Below are positions 1 to 8,388 of a DNA stretch of 64,000 nt, piece by piece (positions within the stretch are counted from its first letter, which is position 1; the number at the start of each line of letters is the position of its first letter). Location: contig NZ_FOJI01000001.1 of NCBI RefSeq assembly GCF_900111235.1, forward strand, positions 434,001 to 498,000. The letters run 5' to 3'. Origin of the DNA: [Clostridium] fimetarium (lineage in GTDB: Bacteria; Bacillota; Clostridia; Lachnospirales; Lachnospiraceae). Under the pieces are notes generated by a model that did no database searches, had not been told where the DNA came from, and worked only from the letters and a program-made list of their open reading frames with translations. A program made the position numbers and the translations under genes.

Positions 1-1122
1 CGTATAACGCTTCCGTCAACACTAATAGATTTTTCTAAGAGCTTATCCGTGTTTTACCAACTAGAATATATATATGTTGATGAAAATAATACGATGTTTA
101 GCTGTGAAAATGGGTTCTTATATAATAAGGATAAAACTGAATTATTGGAAGTGCCAAGTATGTATCAAGCTAAAGATGGCAAAATCGAGATATCAGATAG
201 CGTAGTAAGTGTTTCTGTATATGTGCATTTATTCAAAGTGCAAAGCATGAAAACGTTGTATATTGGAGCTAATGTCCAAACTGGTCCGTTTTCGGGAGAT
301 TGTTTAGGTAATGGCATATTAGAAAACATATATGTATCTGATAATAACAAATATTATACTTCAGTTGATGGGGTATTATATTCGAAAGATATGACTGAAT
401 TATTATCATATCCAGAAAAAAATAGTGCAGAGTGTTATGTTGTTCCAACATCAGTAATGTCTATCCCTACCTGGACATTTAGCAAAGATTATAGTTCAGA
501 TTGGAGTTTGAAAAATGTAATTCTTCCAACTGGGGTATCATTAGGAATAAATGTATTTTATCTTTCCGATAAATATGGTTTTGGACCAAATAAGGAAATT
601 AATATTTATTTTGCAGAAGGTTCAGATTGTGAATCATATTTTGAAAGTACTGATAAAGATGACTTGAACAACCTAATTAAGCACATCTATTTGGTGGCAC
701 TTGAAGTTGATTCTCTGCCTTTAAAGTCTTTATATAACCAAGGTGAAGAACTTGTTTTGACTGGATTGAGTTTGAATTTGAACGCTGAGGATGGAAGCAT
801 TTTTAATGTCAGTGATTTGGATTGCAGAATAAGTGGATATGATGCTACAAAAGTTGGTAAGCAAGTGATTTCTGTTGCTTATGGAAGCCTATCTACAGTA
901 TTTGAAATAACGGTAGCAGCTCCTATTATAAAAGGTGATGCCACGCTTAATAACGTGATAGACATATATGATATTTTAGCAATTCAGAGACATATTCTTG
1001 GTACATTAGCACTTAACGAAAAAGCATTAACAGCAGCGGATGTATCAGGAAACAGCACGGTGGATGTTTTTGATATACTCGCAATACAACGTCACATTTT
1101 AGGTGTTGAGATTATTGGTTAA
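1..1122 (+). CDS. BspA-type leucine-rich repeat protein with C-terminal dockerin (5' end outside window)
   Basis: The reading frame is open from base 1 with no start that has a ribosome site, so the gene begins upstream of the window; the GTG at 49 is internal. The visible part has BspA/LRR_5-like repeats with the recurring pattern IYV-(D/S)-(E/D)-N-N followed by GxLYxKDxTELL (about residues 36-60 and 115-140 counted from base 1). A bacterial Ig-like (Big_3-type) segment follows, from about residue 245 to 310. The C-terminus is a type I dockerin: two copies of a calcium-loop/helix unit ending in DILAIQRHILG. Dockerins bind cohesins, so the protein is probably secreted and attached to a cellulosome-like scaffold or another cohesin partner. 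The role of the repeat region is unknown. Confidence 0.85.
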   Translation, partial: RITLPSTLIDFSKSLSVFYQLEYIYVDENNTMFSCENGFLYNKDKTELLEVPSMYQAKDGKIEISDSVVSVSVYVHLFKVQSMKTLYIGANVQTGPFSGDCLGNGILENIYVSDNNKYYTSVDGVLYSKDMTELLSYPEKNSAECYVVPTSVMSIPTWTFSKDYSSDWSLKNVILPTGVSLGINVFYLSDKYGFGPNKEINIYFAEGSDCESYFESTDKDDLNNLIKHIYLVALEVDSLPLKSLYNQGEELVLTGLSLNLNAEDGSIFNVSDLDCRISGYDATKVGKQVISVAYGSLSTVFEITVAAPIIKGDATLNNVIDIYDILAIQRHILGTLALNEKALTAADVSGNSTVDVFDILAIQRHILGVEIIG

Positions 1123-1277
1123 AGTAAAGACCATATCTTGAATGAAGATGGTGGCCTTTGCCAAGTTAATGTAAATGTATAAAGCAAGGTGATTTTCATA
1201 ATAGTAAAACATGATATTATAGTTATAATATTAGAAAAAATAAAATCTGGGTTACCCATAATAAGGAGGAACATAAT

Positions 1278-1835
1278 ATGCAAGTGAAAAAAGTAGGCGT
1301 TTTGGTAGGAAGTCTTCGTAAAGAATCATTTTCAAGAAAAATCGCCAAGGCGTTGGAAGAATTGGCGACACCATCATTACAGTTAGAAGAAGTGAATCTT
1401 GAGAACCTTGAAATGTATAATCAGGATTTTGATGACGAAGGGAATGTCCCAAGTTCTTGGACGAAGTTTCGTGACACTGTGAAAAAGTATGATGCAATCC
1501 TTTTTATTACACCGGAATATAACAGATCTGTTCCAGCGCTATTAAAAAATGCCTTAGATATTGGGTCAAGACCATATGGGAAAAGTGTATGGGATAAAAA
1601 ACCAGGTGCAGTGGTAAGCGTTTCACCAGGAAGATTAAGTGCATTTGGAGCCAACCATCATCTTAGACAGTCATTAGTATTCCTTAATGTACCAACAATG
1701 CAGCAGCCAGAAGCATATATAGGAGATGTTGCAGCGTTACTAGATGATAATGGAGTAATGACGGACGTAAGAACACTTGAATTTTTAAAAAAATTCTTGG
1801 ATTCGTATGCAATATGGGTAGAGAAAAATTTATAG
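1278..1835 (+). CDS. NADPH-dependent FMN reductase family protein (ChrR/YieF-like)
   Basis: A 185-residue flavodoxin-like protein. The N-terminal GSLRKESFSRK is the FMN phosphate-binding loop, and the central PEYNRSVPALLKNALD and later HLRQSL...NVPTMQQPEAYI segments are typical of the NADPH-dependent FMN/quinone/chromate reductases. Length matches the family. An AAGGAGG ribosome site lies about 9 bases before the ATG. It is probably a cytoplasmic flavoprotein that reduces quinones, azo compounds or metal oxyanions; the substrate cannot be read from sequence. It stands alone and is followed by a good terminator at 1918-1964. Confidence 0.88.
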   Translation: MQVKKVGVLVGSLRKESFSRKIAKALEELATPSLQLEEVNLENLEMYNQDFDDEGNVPSSWTKFRDTVKKYDAILFITPEYNRSVPALLKNALDIGSRPYGKSVWDKKPGAVVSVSPGRLSAFGANHHLRQSLVFLNVPTMQQPEAYIGDVAALLDDNGVMTDVRTLEFLKKFLDSYAIWVEKNL

Positions 1836-1917
1836 ATTATATTTCATATATAAGCAATAATTTTAAATGTTTTAAAGTACTTTAGAGATGTATGATTGAT
1901 TCATCAATAAAAAAATA

Positions 1918-1964
1918 GAATGTAAGATATCTAATGATAATATGGATATCTTGCATTCTTTTTT
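1918..1964 (+). terminator. Rho-independent terminator of the FMN reductase gene
   Basis: A perfect 14-bp stem, GAATGTAAGATATC pairing with GATATCTTGCATTC (one G-U), a 13-base loop, then six T residues. Confidence 0.85.
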
Positions 1965-1975
1965 GTATTGCTTTT

Positions 1976-2054
1976 ATCAATATAAATAGCAATATCAATA
2001 TCAAAATAAATAACAATATAAATATCAATAGTAATATCAATATCAAAATAAATA
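1976..2054. repeat. Degenerate AATATC/AATATA short tandem repeat
   Basis: About 80 bases built almost entirely from ATCAAT, ATATCA and AAATAA hexamer-like words between the reductase terminator and the staygreen gene. No coding frame or stem-loop is evident. Low-complexity AT tracts of this kind recur at several gene borders in the window. Confidence 0.6.
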
Positions 2055-2203
2055 TTATCTTGGATAAATTACTATTAGAAACATATACCAATAATTATTA
2101 GAAACAAATACCAATTTTAAGCATATACTGTATAGATTTAGTAACTTTACGCTAGATGTTATTTGAAAGTTATTCATTTATAATCTAGTACAGAGGTATT
2201 GTA

Positions 2204-2650
2204 ATGGAAAGACTCAATCCTGATAAGCTACATGTAGAATTTACAACAGGTGTAACGCCAACAGAACCGATTATAGGGCGAAAATATACATTAACTCATT
2301 CTGATATAACGGCAGAGTTATTTCTGACGATTGGTCTCGAATATGATTATGACAAAACGACCAAAATGAGAGACGAAGTACTTGCTGAATGGAAAATGTT
2401 TAATGATGAAGTTATTTTGTATGCATATGTGTATGTGGATGGAAGGTTTGGCCCAATGACGTCAGCAATAAGAGATGCGGTTTTTCGTCGAGAATTACCA
2501 CTTGCATTAGAGGCAATAAGATATGGAGATAATGAATTCTTTTTTGCACATCCGGAATTAGATAACGCTCCTATCTGGGTGCATTTTGATTCATCTTATG
2601 CATATTATAATAAAGTAGAGAAATGGGGTACGCCAGAAGACTATAAGTAA
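2204..2650 (+). CDS. Staygreen (SGR) family protein
   Basis: A 148-residue protein matching the staygreen family (Pfam SGR) over nearly its full length: LNPDKLHVEF, RKYTLTHSDITAELFLTIG, RDEVLAEW, RRELPLALEAIRYGD and HPELDNAPIWVHF are the family's diagnostic blocks. Plant SGR proteins remove magnesium from chlorophyll; bacterial members occur in non-photosynthetic Firmicutes, where the natural role is unclear. There is no signal peptide, so it is cytoplasmic. The start has only a weak AGAGG-like ribosome site 6-10 bases upstream. It is followed 29 bases later by the DUF6143-like gene on the same strand, probably as a two-gene operon. Function in this organism is not inferable beyond possible metal or porphyrin chemistry. 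Confidence 0.85.
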   Translation: MERLNPDKLHVEFTTGVTPTEPIIGRKYTLTHSDITAELFLTIGLEYDYDKTTKMRDEVLAEWKMFNDEVILYAYVYVDGRFGPMTSAIRDAVFRRELPLALEAIRYGDNEFFFAHPELDNAPIWVHFDSSYAYYNKVEKWGTPEDYK

Positions 2651-2679
2651 TGGAATTATGACATAAAGGTGGTGCAGCT

Positions 2680-3261
2680 ATGATTGAAATTACAAACTGT
2701 AATTCTAAATCGAAAGATGAATGTAATTTATTGAAAACGGTAGATGTTCCTATAGAACTTTATAAATCGTTGCAGGGAAAATACTTCGTTGGGTATGCTG
2801 ATAATTTGACATTTGGTCAAGGCACGGGTGCATGGGGAAGACTATATAACCCGAAAAATTCCAGGGTGAATTTACATGTGAACGTATGGACTGTGTCTGA
2901 TATTTCGGAATCGCCATATCGTGCTGAGTTTTGGTTTAATGCAGTGGCTCCAGGAATACCAGTGGATTCAGATTCAGTTACGACGTCAAATTTTGTAATA
3001 AATCCGCTTCCGGTGCCTAAAATAAAATTACAATCAGCATCCGATGTAACAGAAGATCCTTATGGTGGTGTTGAAGCATTTATAAGAATAGGTCAACCAG
3101 GAACAACTTTAGTTGAAACGGAAAATGGAAAATTCATCTTTCCACCAGGTGGTTCATTTATGATATTTTTGTCAAATCAAGAAAAACCAGAACTGAGAGC
3201 ATCAGGAAGAATAGCATTTGGATGGTGGGAAGAAGAAATTACGAATCCATGTATTAGTTAA
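2680..3261 (+). CDS. Conserved hypothetical protein, DUF6143-like
   Basis: A 193-residue soluble protein with no signal peptide or membrane segment. The segments KSLQGKYFVGYADNLTFGQG, NPKNSRVNLHVNVWT and ENGKFIFPPGGSFMIFLS resemble the DUF6143 family of Firmicutes as I remember it; I cannot confirm this by search. The composition is beta-rich (many V, T, N, G), suggesting a beta-sandwich. AAAGGTGGTG supplies the ribosome site before the ATG at 2680. It probably forms an operon with the staygreen gene, and converges with cdaR across a 21-base gap without an obvious terminator. Function unknown. Confidence 0.72.
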   Translation: MIEITNCNSKSKDECNLLKTVDVPIELYKSLQGKYFVGYADNLTFGQGTGAWGRLYNPKNSRVNLHVNVWTVSDISESPYRAEFWFNAVAPGIPVDSDSVTTSNFVINPLPVPKIKLQSASDVTEDPYGGVEAFIRIGQPGTTLVETENGKFIFPPGGSFMIFLSNQEKPELRASGRIAFGWWEEEITNPCIS

Positions 3262-3282
3262 TACCAACATGAAAGGTCATAA

Positions 3283-4362
3283 TTATAGAATGAGTGCAAT
3301 ATATAAGACTACTGCATCTTTGAACTTCCTAGGATTATAGCCTGATATTCTTGCAATTCGGTCAAGTTTATATTGCAATGTATTCTTGTGTAAAAAAAGT
3401 CGAAAACATGTCTTGCTTAGAGACATGTTTTCCTCATAATATACTTTGAGTAGTTCCTTATCTTCTTCAGCTAGTGATGATACCGTTTTATTTAAATATT
3501 TTTGACGTGTGTTCTGATCCAGGCTGCCTAACACAATCTCAATATCAAGTTGATCAAAATCAGAAAAACTATTCGTTGTCCCCTCTAAGCTTTTTAATGC
3601 AATCTGTCCTCCTTCATATGATTGCTCCAAATGGTATAAGCCATGTCTGCTTCCAAGTCCTATTGCTAGAATGTTATTATTTTCATTTGCAAACTTGTCT
3701 AATATTTGAATAGATGTAGATACGGCCGTTTGGCTAATAATAGCAATATATTCATTTGGATAGTTATAGGAGTATAACTTTACATGGATGGTCTGAAACA
3801 TCTGAAACAGCTTCTGCTCGATCAAAGAGATATTCATTACATTGTATCGTGTATTCATCTGGACTATGATTACACGCATATCATCTGCTTCATTAATTTT
3901 CAACTCTTTCAAACATTCTGAAAGATAATCTCTATTTGTAATTTCTCCTTTTACAAGGGAACGTACAATATAATTCATCTTTTCTTGTTGAGAACGATTG
4001 AACGCTTCCATTTCCTGTTCTCGTATGAGTAGTTTGGTGATTCGAATCGCCAAATATGCATATTTGCGAACTTCTTCTGGTTCTCCGCTGATGCCTATGA
4101 CAGCAATAAGTGAGCCATTATGAAAAATAGGAAGATTCACTCCTTTCTGCGTACCTTCAAAGCTATTATCCTTGGCAACTTCTATTGTATCCCCCGATTT
4201 GGCAACCTGGAATCCGATTTCATGGAAATCCCCAATTCTATTTTCGTTTGTACTTGCAAATATAGTTCCGGTTTCTGCAATAAAATTAATGTCTTGTCCA
4301 CACACATCCTTAACCGTATTTACAATTTGTTGTGTTAATTTTTTATTAATCTTCGTTATCAT
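3283..4362 (-). CDS. cdaR: CdaR-family sugar-diacid/glycerate regulator
   Basis: A 359-residue transcription factor. The N-terminal roughly 135 residues match the putative sugar-diacid recognition domain (QQIVNTVKDVCGQDINFIAETGTIFAST...). The middle is GGDEF-like without catalytic residues, and the C-terminus is a PucR-type helix-turn-helix (LSKTCFRLFLHKNTLQYKLDRI). E. coli CdaR controls glucarate, galactarate and glycerate genes. Here it is transcribed divergently from glycerate kinase and a GntP permease, the classic neighbourhood, so it probably senses glycerate or a sugar diacid and controls 4658-7063. A palindrome in the shared upstream region (4428-4447) is a candidate binding site. Start is the ATG at 4362 on the minus strand. 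Confidence 0.88.
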   Translation of the reverse strand: MITKINKKLTQQIVNTVKDVCGQDINFIAETGTIFASTNENRIGDFHEIGFQVAKSGDTIEVAKDNSFEGTQKGVNLPIFHNGSLIAVIGISGEPEEVRKYAYLAIRITKLLIREQEMEAFNRSQQEKMNYIVRSLVKGEITNRDYLSECLKELKINEADDMRVIIVQMNTRYNVMNISLIEQKLFQMFQTIHVKLYSYNYPNEYIAIISQTAVSTSIQILDKFANENNNILAIGLGSRHGLYHLEQSYEGGQIALKSLEGTTNSFSDFDQLDIEIVLGSLDQNTRQKYLNKTVSSLAEEDKELLKVYYEENMSLSKTCFRLFLHKNTLQYKLDRIARISGYNPRKFKDAVVLYIALIL

Positions 4363-4427
4363 TTTTGCTCCATTCGTTTGAACTATTACCTTTATTTTAT
4401 TATATATTTTTCAAAAAGTCTATAGAT

Positions 4428-4489
4428 ATATGTTATGAGTAACATATAATTAAGGAGATATTAAAACTTTAATGTCATGTGTAACATAT
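4428..4489. promoter_or_regulatory. Candidate CdaR operator: perfect palindrome plus half-site
   Basis: Positions 4428-4447 read ATATGTTA-TGAG-TAACATAT, a perfect 8-bp inverted repeat with a 4-base spacer. A related half, TGTGTAACATAT, recurs at 4478-4489. Both lie in the 295-base region between divergent cdaR and the glycerate kinase gene. A TATAAT box at 4509-4514 sits just downstream. Assignment to CdaR is inference from position. Confidence 0.55.
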
Positions 4490-4548
4490 TAAATCTAGAT
4501 GACTAATGTATAATAAAAGTATGAACGAAATCATCATTCAGACACAAG

Positions 4549-4611
4549 CTTTGTATCAGTGGCACAAGCTTGATGTGCGCAGAAAGATGTGCAGAAATGG
4601 CGAAAAGCATG
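4549..4611 (+). repeat. Dispersed hairpin repeat, copy R1
   Basis: Shares a roughly 33-base block with copies at 22592 and 48134 (TTTGT-A/G-TC-A/T-GTGGCACAA, then CTT and TGCGCA). It ends in a tail TGCAGAAATGGCGAAAAGCATG closely matching the one at 22655-22676. In all complete copies the tail ends on an ATG. Confidence 0.6.
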
Positions 4612-4656
4612 AAATCAACACTCAATATATATAATCGAAAAAATAGGAGGTATTAA
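4609..4656 (+). CDS. Possible 15-residue leader peptide upstream of glycerate kinase
   Basis: ATG at 4609, supplied by the tail of repeat R1, opens a 15-codon frame (MKSTLNIYNRKNRRY) whose TAA at 4654-4656 ends one base before the TTG start of glycerate kinase and runs through that gene's AGGAGG ribosome site. This geometry would permit translational coupling. No independent evidence shows that it is translated. Confidence 0.25.
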   Translation: MKSTLNIYNRKNRRY

Positions 4657-4657
4657 C

Positions 4658-5803
4658 TTGAATATAGTAATAGCAATTGATTCACTAAAAGGAAGTCTTA
4701 CATCCATGGAGGCTGGATATGCCATAGCAGAAGGAATTAAAAAGGCTGATCCAACATCCAACATTACAGTACGTCCTTTAGCAGATGGTGGAGAAGGAAC
4801 CGTAGAAGCATTGGTTAGTGGAATGAATGGCACATTACATACTGTTATGGTCACAGGGCCACTAGGAGCGCCCGTAAAATGCAACTATGGAATTATTGAA
4901 CATTCTAAGACGGCAATCATTGAAATGTCAGGAGCTGCGGGTATTACGCTAGTGCCTGAACAAAAGAGAAATCCATTATATACAACTACTTATGGTGTAG
5001 GTGAAGTTATAAAGGACGCTATTTCAAAAAAATGTAAAAGATTTATCGTAGGAATTGGTGGCAGTGCAACAAATGATGGTGGTATTGGTATGCTTCAGGC
5101 ACTTGGATATGAATTTCTTGATTCCACGGGGAAACAGGTCTCATTTGGCGCAATAGGTCTTTCTGAGTTAGAATCCATATCGGATGAACATGTGATGCCA
5201 GAATTAAAAGATTGCGAGTTTCATGTTGCGTGCGATGTTACGAATACTATTTGTGGAGATCATGGTTGTAGCGCGGTATTTGGACCTCAAAAAGGTGCAA
5301 CTCCATCTATGATTATGCAAATGGATAAATGGTTGTCTTGGTATGCAGCATTGTCGAGAGAAAAATTCCCTAATGCTAATCCAAAACAGGCAGGAACGGG
5401 CGCCGCTGGAGGTATGGGATTTGCTTTTCTCACATTTACAAATGCAGTACTGGAATCAGGTATCAAGTTAGTATTAGAAGAAACTAAGTTAGAGGATTAC
5501 ATCAAAGATGCAGATATAGTTATTACAGGAGAGGGGCGTTTAGATGGGCAAACAGCAATGGGAAAGGCACCTGTCGGCGTCGCTAGACTAGCAAAACGGT
5601 ACAATAAAGCGGTAATTGCATTTGCAGGAAGTGTAACAAAAGAAGCAATCGAATGTAATCAGCAAGGAATTGATGCATTCTTTCCAATTCTACGATCGAT
5701 AGTAACGTTAGAAGAAGCAATGAGACCGGAAAATGCGAAATCAAATCTTAGTGATACCGCAGAACAGGTATTTAGGTTAATACATATGAAGGAGGATATT
5801 TAA
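4658..5803 (+). CDS. Glycerate 2-kinase (GlxK/GarK type)
   Basis: A 381-residue class I glycerate kinase: opening IVIAIDSLKGSLTSMEAG, ADGGEGTVEAL, GVGEVIKDAI, GIGGSATNDGGIGMLQALG, GTGAAGGMGFAF and the C-terminal ITGEGRLDGQT...GVA are the family blocks. It phosphorylates D-glycerate to 2-phosphoglycerate, feeding glycolysis. The start is TTG at 4658, chosen because AGGAGG lies 8 bases upstream and the protein then starts like its relatives. The stop TAA is followed directly by the ATG of the GntP-type permease, so the two are co-transcribed and presumably under the divergent CdaR regulator. Confidence 0.9.
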   Translation: MNIVIAIDSLKGSLTSMEAGYAIAEGIKKADPTSNITVRPLADGGEGTVEALVSGMNGTLHTVMVTGPLGAPVKCNYGIIEHSKTAIIEMSGAAGITLVPEQKRNPLYTTTYGVGEVIKDAISKKCKRFIVGIGGSATNDGGIGMLQALGYEFLDSTGKQVSFGAIGLSELESISDEHVMPELKDCEFHVACDVTNTICGDHGCSAVFGPQKGATPSMIMQMDKWLSWYAALSREKFPNANPKQAGTGAAGGMGFAFLTFTNAVLESGIKLVLEETKLEDYIKDADIVITGEGRLDGQTAMGKAPVGVARLAKRYNKAVIAFAGSVTKEAIECNQQGIDAFFPILRSIVTLEEAMRPENAKSNLSDTAEQVFRLIHMKEDI

Positions 5804-7063
5804 ATGACATATCAATTTACAACATTAGGAGCGGTGATAGGACTCGTGGTAGCGATTTTCCTTATTATAAAAAAGTACAACCTGCATATAGCTTAATACT
5901 AGGAGCATTGATTGGAGGTCTCATTGGAGGAGGCGGTTTAGTTACTACCGTTGCAACAATGGTATCTGGTTCACAAAGTATGATGTCATCAGTTCTCAGA
6001 ATTATAACATCTGGAATTTTGGCTGGTACCCTAATTAAAACCGGCGCTGCACAAAAAATTGCAGAAGTAATCGTAACCAAGCTCGGAGAAAAACGAGCAC
6101 TTGCTTCCATTGCACTTGCAACAATGATTATATGCGCCGTAGGTGTATTTAGATATTGCAGTAATTACAGTGGCACCAATTGGACTAGCCATTGGTAAAA
6201 AGGCTAAATATAATAAAGCTGCCGTCTTGCTAGCTATGATTGGTGGAGGTAAAGCCGGGAATATAATTTCACCAAACCCTAATACAATTGCTGTATCAGA
6301 AGCATTTAAGGTTGATCTTACATCTATGATGATGAAAAATATTATTCCTGCTATTGTAGCGGTCATTGTTACTGTTATATTAGCTTATTTACTCTCAAAA
6401 AGGAAAGGCTCTGAAATCACTGCAGCAGATTTGGAACAGCAAAATGAAAAAAAACTTCCTTCATTTATCGCCGCTATCAGCGGTCCCGTTATTGTTGTAA
6501 TTTTATTAGCATTACGTCCAATTTGTAATATAGCAGTGGACCCACTGATTGCCCTGCCTATCGGCGGACTTGTATGTGCACTTGCAACTGGACAGATAGT
6601 GAACTTTCGAGAATATGCTGAGTTTGGATTGAGTAAAGTGATCGGAGTATCGGTTCTTTTAATTGGTACAGGAACCATAGCTGGTATCATTAAAGCTTCA
6701 TCTATGCAAATTGATGTAATCAATCTTCTTGAAGCCTTCAACATGCCGGCCTTCGTACTGGCACCAATCGCAGGTATTCTAATGGCAGGTGCGACAGCTT
6801 CAACTACTGCAGGCTCTACAATTGCTTCTCAGACATTTTCCGCTACATTAGTAAATGCAGGTATACCTGCTCTTTCTGCTGGTGCAATGATTCACACAGG
6901 GTCTACCGTAATAGACTCACTGCCACATGGTTCATTTTTCCATGCAACAGGTGGTGCTGCAAATATAAGTATCAAAGAGCGTTTAAAGTTAATCCCATAT
7001 GAAGCTTGTATTGGATTGTCAAGTACTGCAGCAGCTGTTATTCTATATTTAGTAGGTTTGTAA
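5804..7063 (+). pseudogene. GntP-family gluconate/glycerate permease, interrupted by two frameshifts
   Basis: A GntP-type transporter of about 420 residues is encoded, but not in one frame. The first frame starts at ATG 5804 (MTYQFTTLGAVIGLVVAIFL) and stops at 5894. After a one-base shift in a run of six A at about 5869-5874 the next frame continues with PAYSLILGALIGGLIGGGG and runs to 6198. A second shift near 6150, where VGVF should continue VDIAVITVAPIGLAIG, returns to the first frame, which runs to 7063. The lesions look like one and two missing bases, so they sum to a codon. The rest, including the C-terminal HTGSTVIDSLPHGSFFHATGG block, is intact. Either a recent pseudogene or assembly error; resequencing of both sites decides. 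Confidence 0.8.
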
Positions 7064-7131
7064 AATGCACAAACTTGATAGATGAAATTGTAAATGGTAG
7101 AAAGCGTATAACAATAAAATCGTAATCCAAC

Positions 7132-7174
7132 AATGCCAGAGGTTGTATCATAATATGATATTACCGCTGGTATT
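7132..7174 (+). terminator. Probable terminator after the GntP permease
   Basis: AATGCCAG pairs with CTGGTATT around a loop that itself contains a TATCATAATATGATA palindrome, followed by a broken T-rich stretch (TTATATGTTTT). The T run is imperfect, so confidence is moderate. Confidence 0.5.
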
Positions 7175-7298
7175 TTATATGTTTTAGGATGATTTTATGT
7201 CATAAAATAGTTACTATATTGATACAGATATGGTTGCTCCCAAAGAGATACTTGAAAAACGATTAAAGAATGTGGTATTATCATATAATTGGTGTACA

Positions 7299-7419
7299 AG
7301 AGAAATTGAAGAGAACTAGAAGAGAACTAGAAGAGAACTAGAAGAGAACTAGAAGAGAACTAGAAGAGAAATTGAAGAGAACTAGTAGAGAACTAGAAGA
7401 GATCTTAAAGAGAACTAGA
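7299..7419. repeat. Eleven head-to-tail copies of an 11-bp repeat
   Basis: Consensus AGAGAACTAGA, with variants AGAGAAATTGA (first and seventh copies), AGAGAACTAGT and AGAGATCTTAA. The array is exactly 121 bases and ends 47 bases before the start of the ABC ATPase gene, in its presumed promoter/leader region. The period is close to one helical turn. Confidence 0.85.
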
Positions 7420-7466
7420 AGTGTATAAAACAAGAAAAGATAAGTATAAATGAAAAGGGTGATAAG

Positions 7467-8387
7467 ATGAATTCGATAATAGAAGTTAAAAATTTTACTA
7501 AAAAGTATGGTGATTTTACTGCTGTAAATGATATTTCCTTTAACGTGGAAGAGGGGACTCTTTTTGCTTTTTTAGGACCAAATGGAGCAGGAAAGAGTAC
7601 AACGATAAATACCTTGTGTACAATATTTGAAAAAACATCGGGTACATTAATAATAGATGGAAAAGATGTTTCTACACAAAAAAGCGAAGTTAGATCAACG
7701 ATTGGCGTTGTATTTCAGGATTCAACACTTGATACAAAAATGACGATAGATGAGAACCTTAAAATGCACTGCGTTTTTTATAACATTCCTCAAAAAGAAG
7801 TGGAAGAACGGATACAGTTTGTTCTCAATCTAGTGGACTTATTAGGTGAAAGAAAGAAATTGGTTGGTGCGTTGTCAGGTGGAATGAAACGCCGTGTAGA
7901 AATCGCTCGTGGGTTAATCCACTATCCCAAGGTATTGTTTCTTGATGAGCCAACAACAGGACTCGATCCACAAACACGCGCTCATATTTGGGAGTATATT
8001 GTGAAACTTCAAAAAGAAAGAAATATAACGATTTTTCTTACCACTCATTATATGGAAGAAGCAGAAATATGCAATAAGATTGCAATAATGGATGGGGGCG
8101 TAATAGTCGCTCATGATACACCATATGCTTTAAAGAAAGAGTATACAAAAGATAAAGCATATATCACGACTGAAAATGGACCCGAACTTGAACGGTTATT
8201 AACACAGTATGAACTGAAATATATAAAAAAGGATGGCTATTATAAGGTTGATGCTGAAAATATTAATCCATTATTACAAGTTCTAAGTCTGCAAAAAGAA
8301 GTGATCACGGATATAGAAATTAAAAAAGGTACATTTAATGACGTTTTTCTAGAAATCACAGGGAAAAAGATTAGGGAGGAGAGCTAA
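7467..8387 (+). CDS. ABC-2 type exporter, ATP-binding subunit (DrrA-like)
   Basis: A 306-residue ATPase with Walker A GPNGAGKST (about residue 38), Q-loop FQDST, signature LSGGMKRRVEIARGL, Walker B VLFLDEPTTGLD and switch His in TTHYMEEAE. The order and the C-terminal extension fit the daunorubicin-resistance (DrrA/CcmA) family of exporters for drugs, lipids or antibiotics. AAGGGTG provides the ribosome site. The permease gene starts two bases after the stop codon, so the pair forms a complete transporter. The 11-bp repeat array just upstream may affect expression. Substrate unknown. Confidence 0.92.
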   Translation: MNSIIEVKNFTKKYGDFTAVNDISFNVEEGTLFAFLGPNGAGKSTTINTLCTIFEKTSGTLIIDGKDVSTQKSEVRSTIGVVFQDSTLDTKMTIDENLKMHCVFYNIPQKEVEERIQFVLNLVDLLGERKKLVGALSGGMKRRVEIARGLIHYPKVLFLDEPTTGLDPQTRAHIWEYIVKLQKERNITIFLTTHYMEEAEICNKIAIMDGGVIVAHDTPYALKKEYTKDKAYITTENGPELERLLTQYELKYIKKDGYYKVDAENINPLLQVLSLQKEVITDIEIKKGTFNDVFLEITGKKIREES

Positions 8388-8388
8388 T

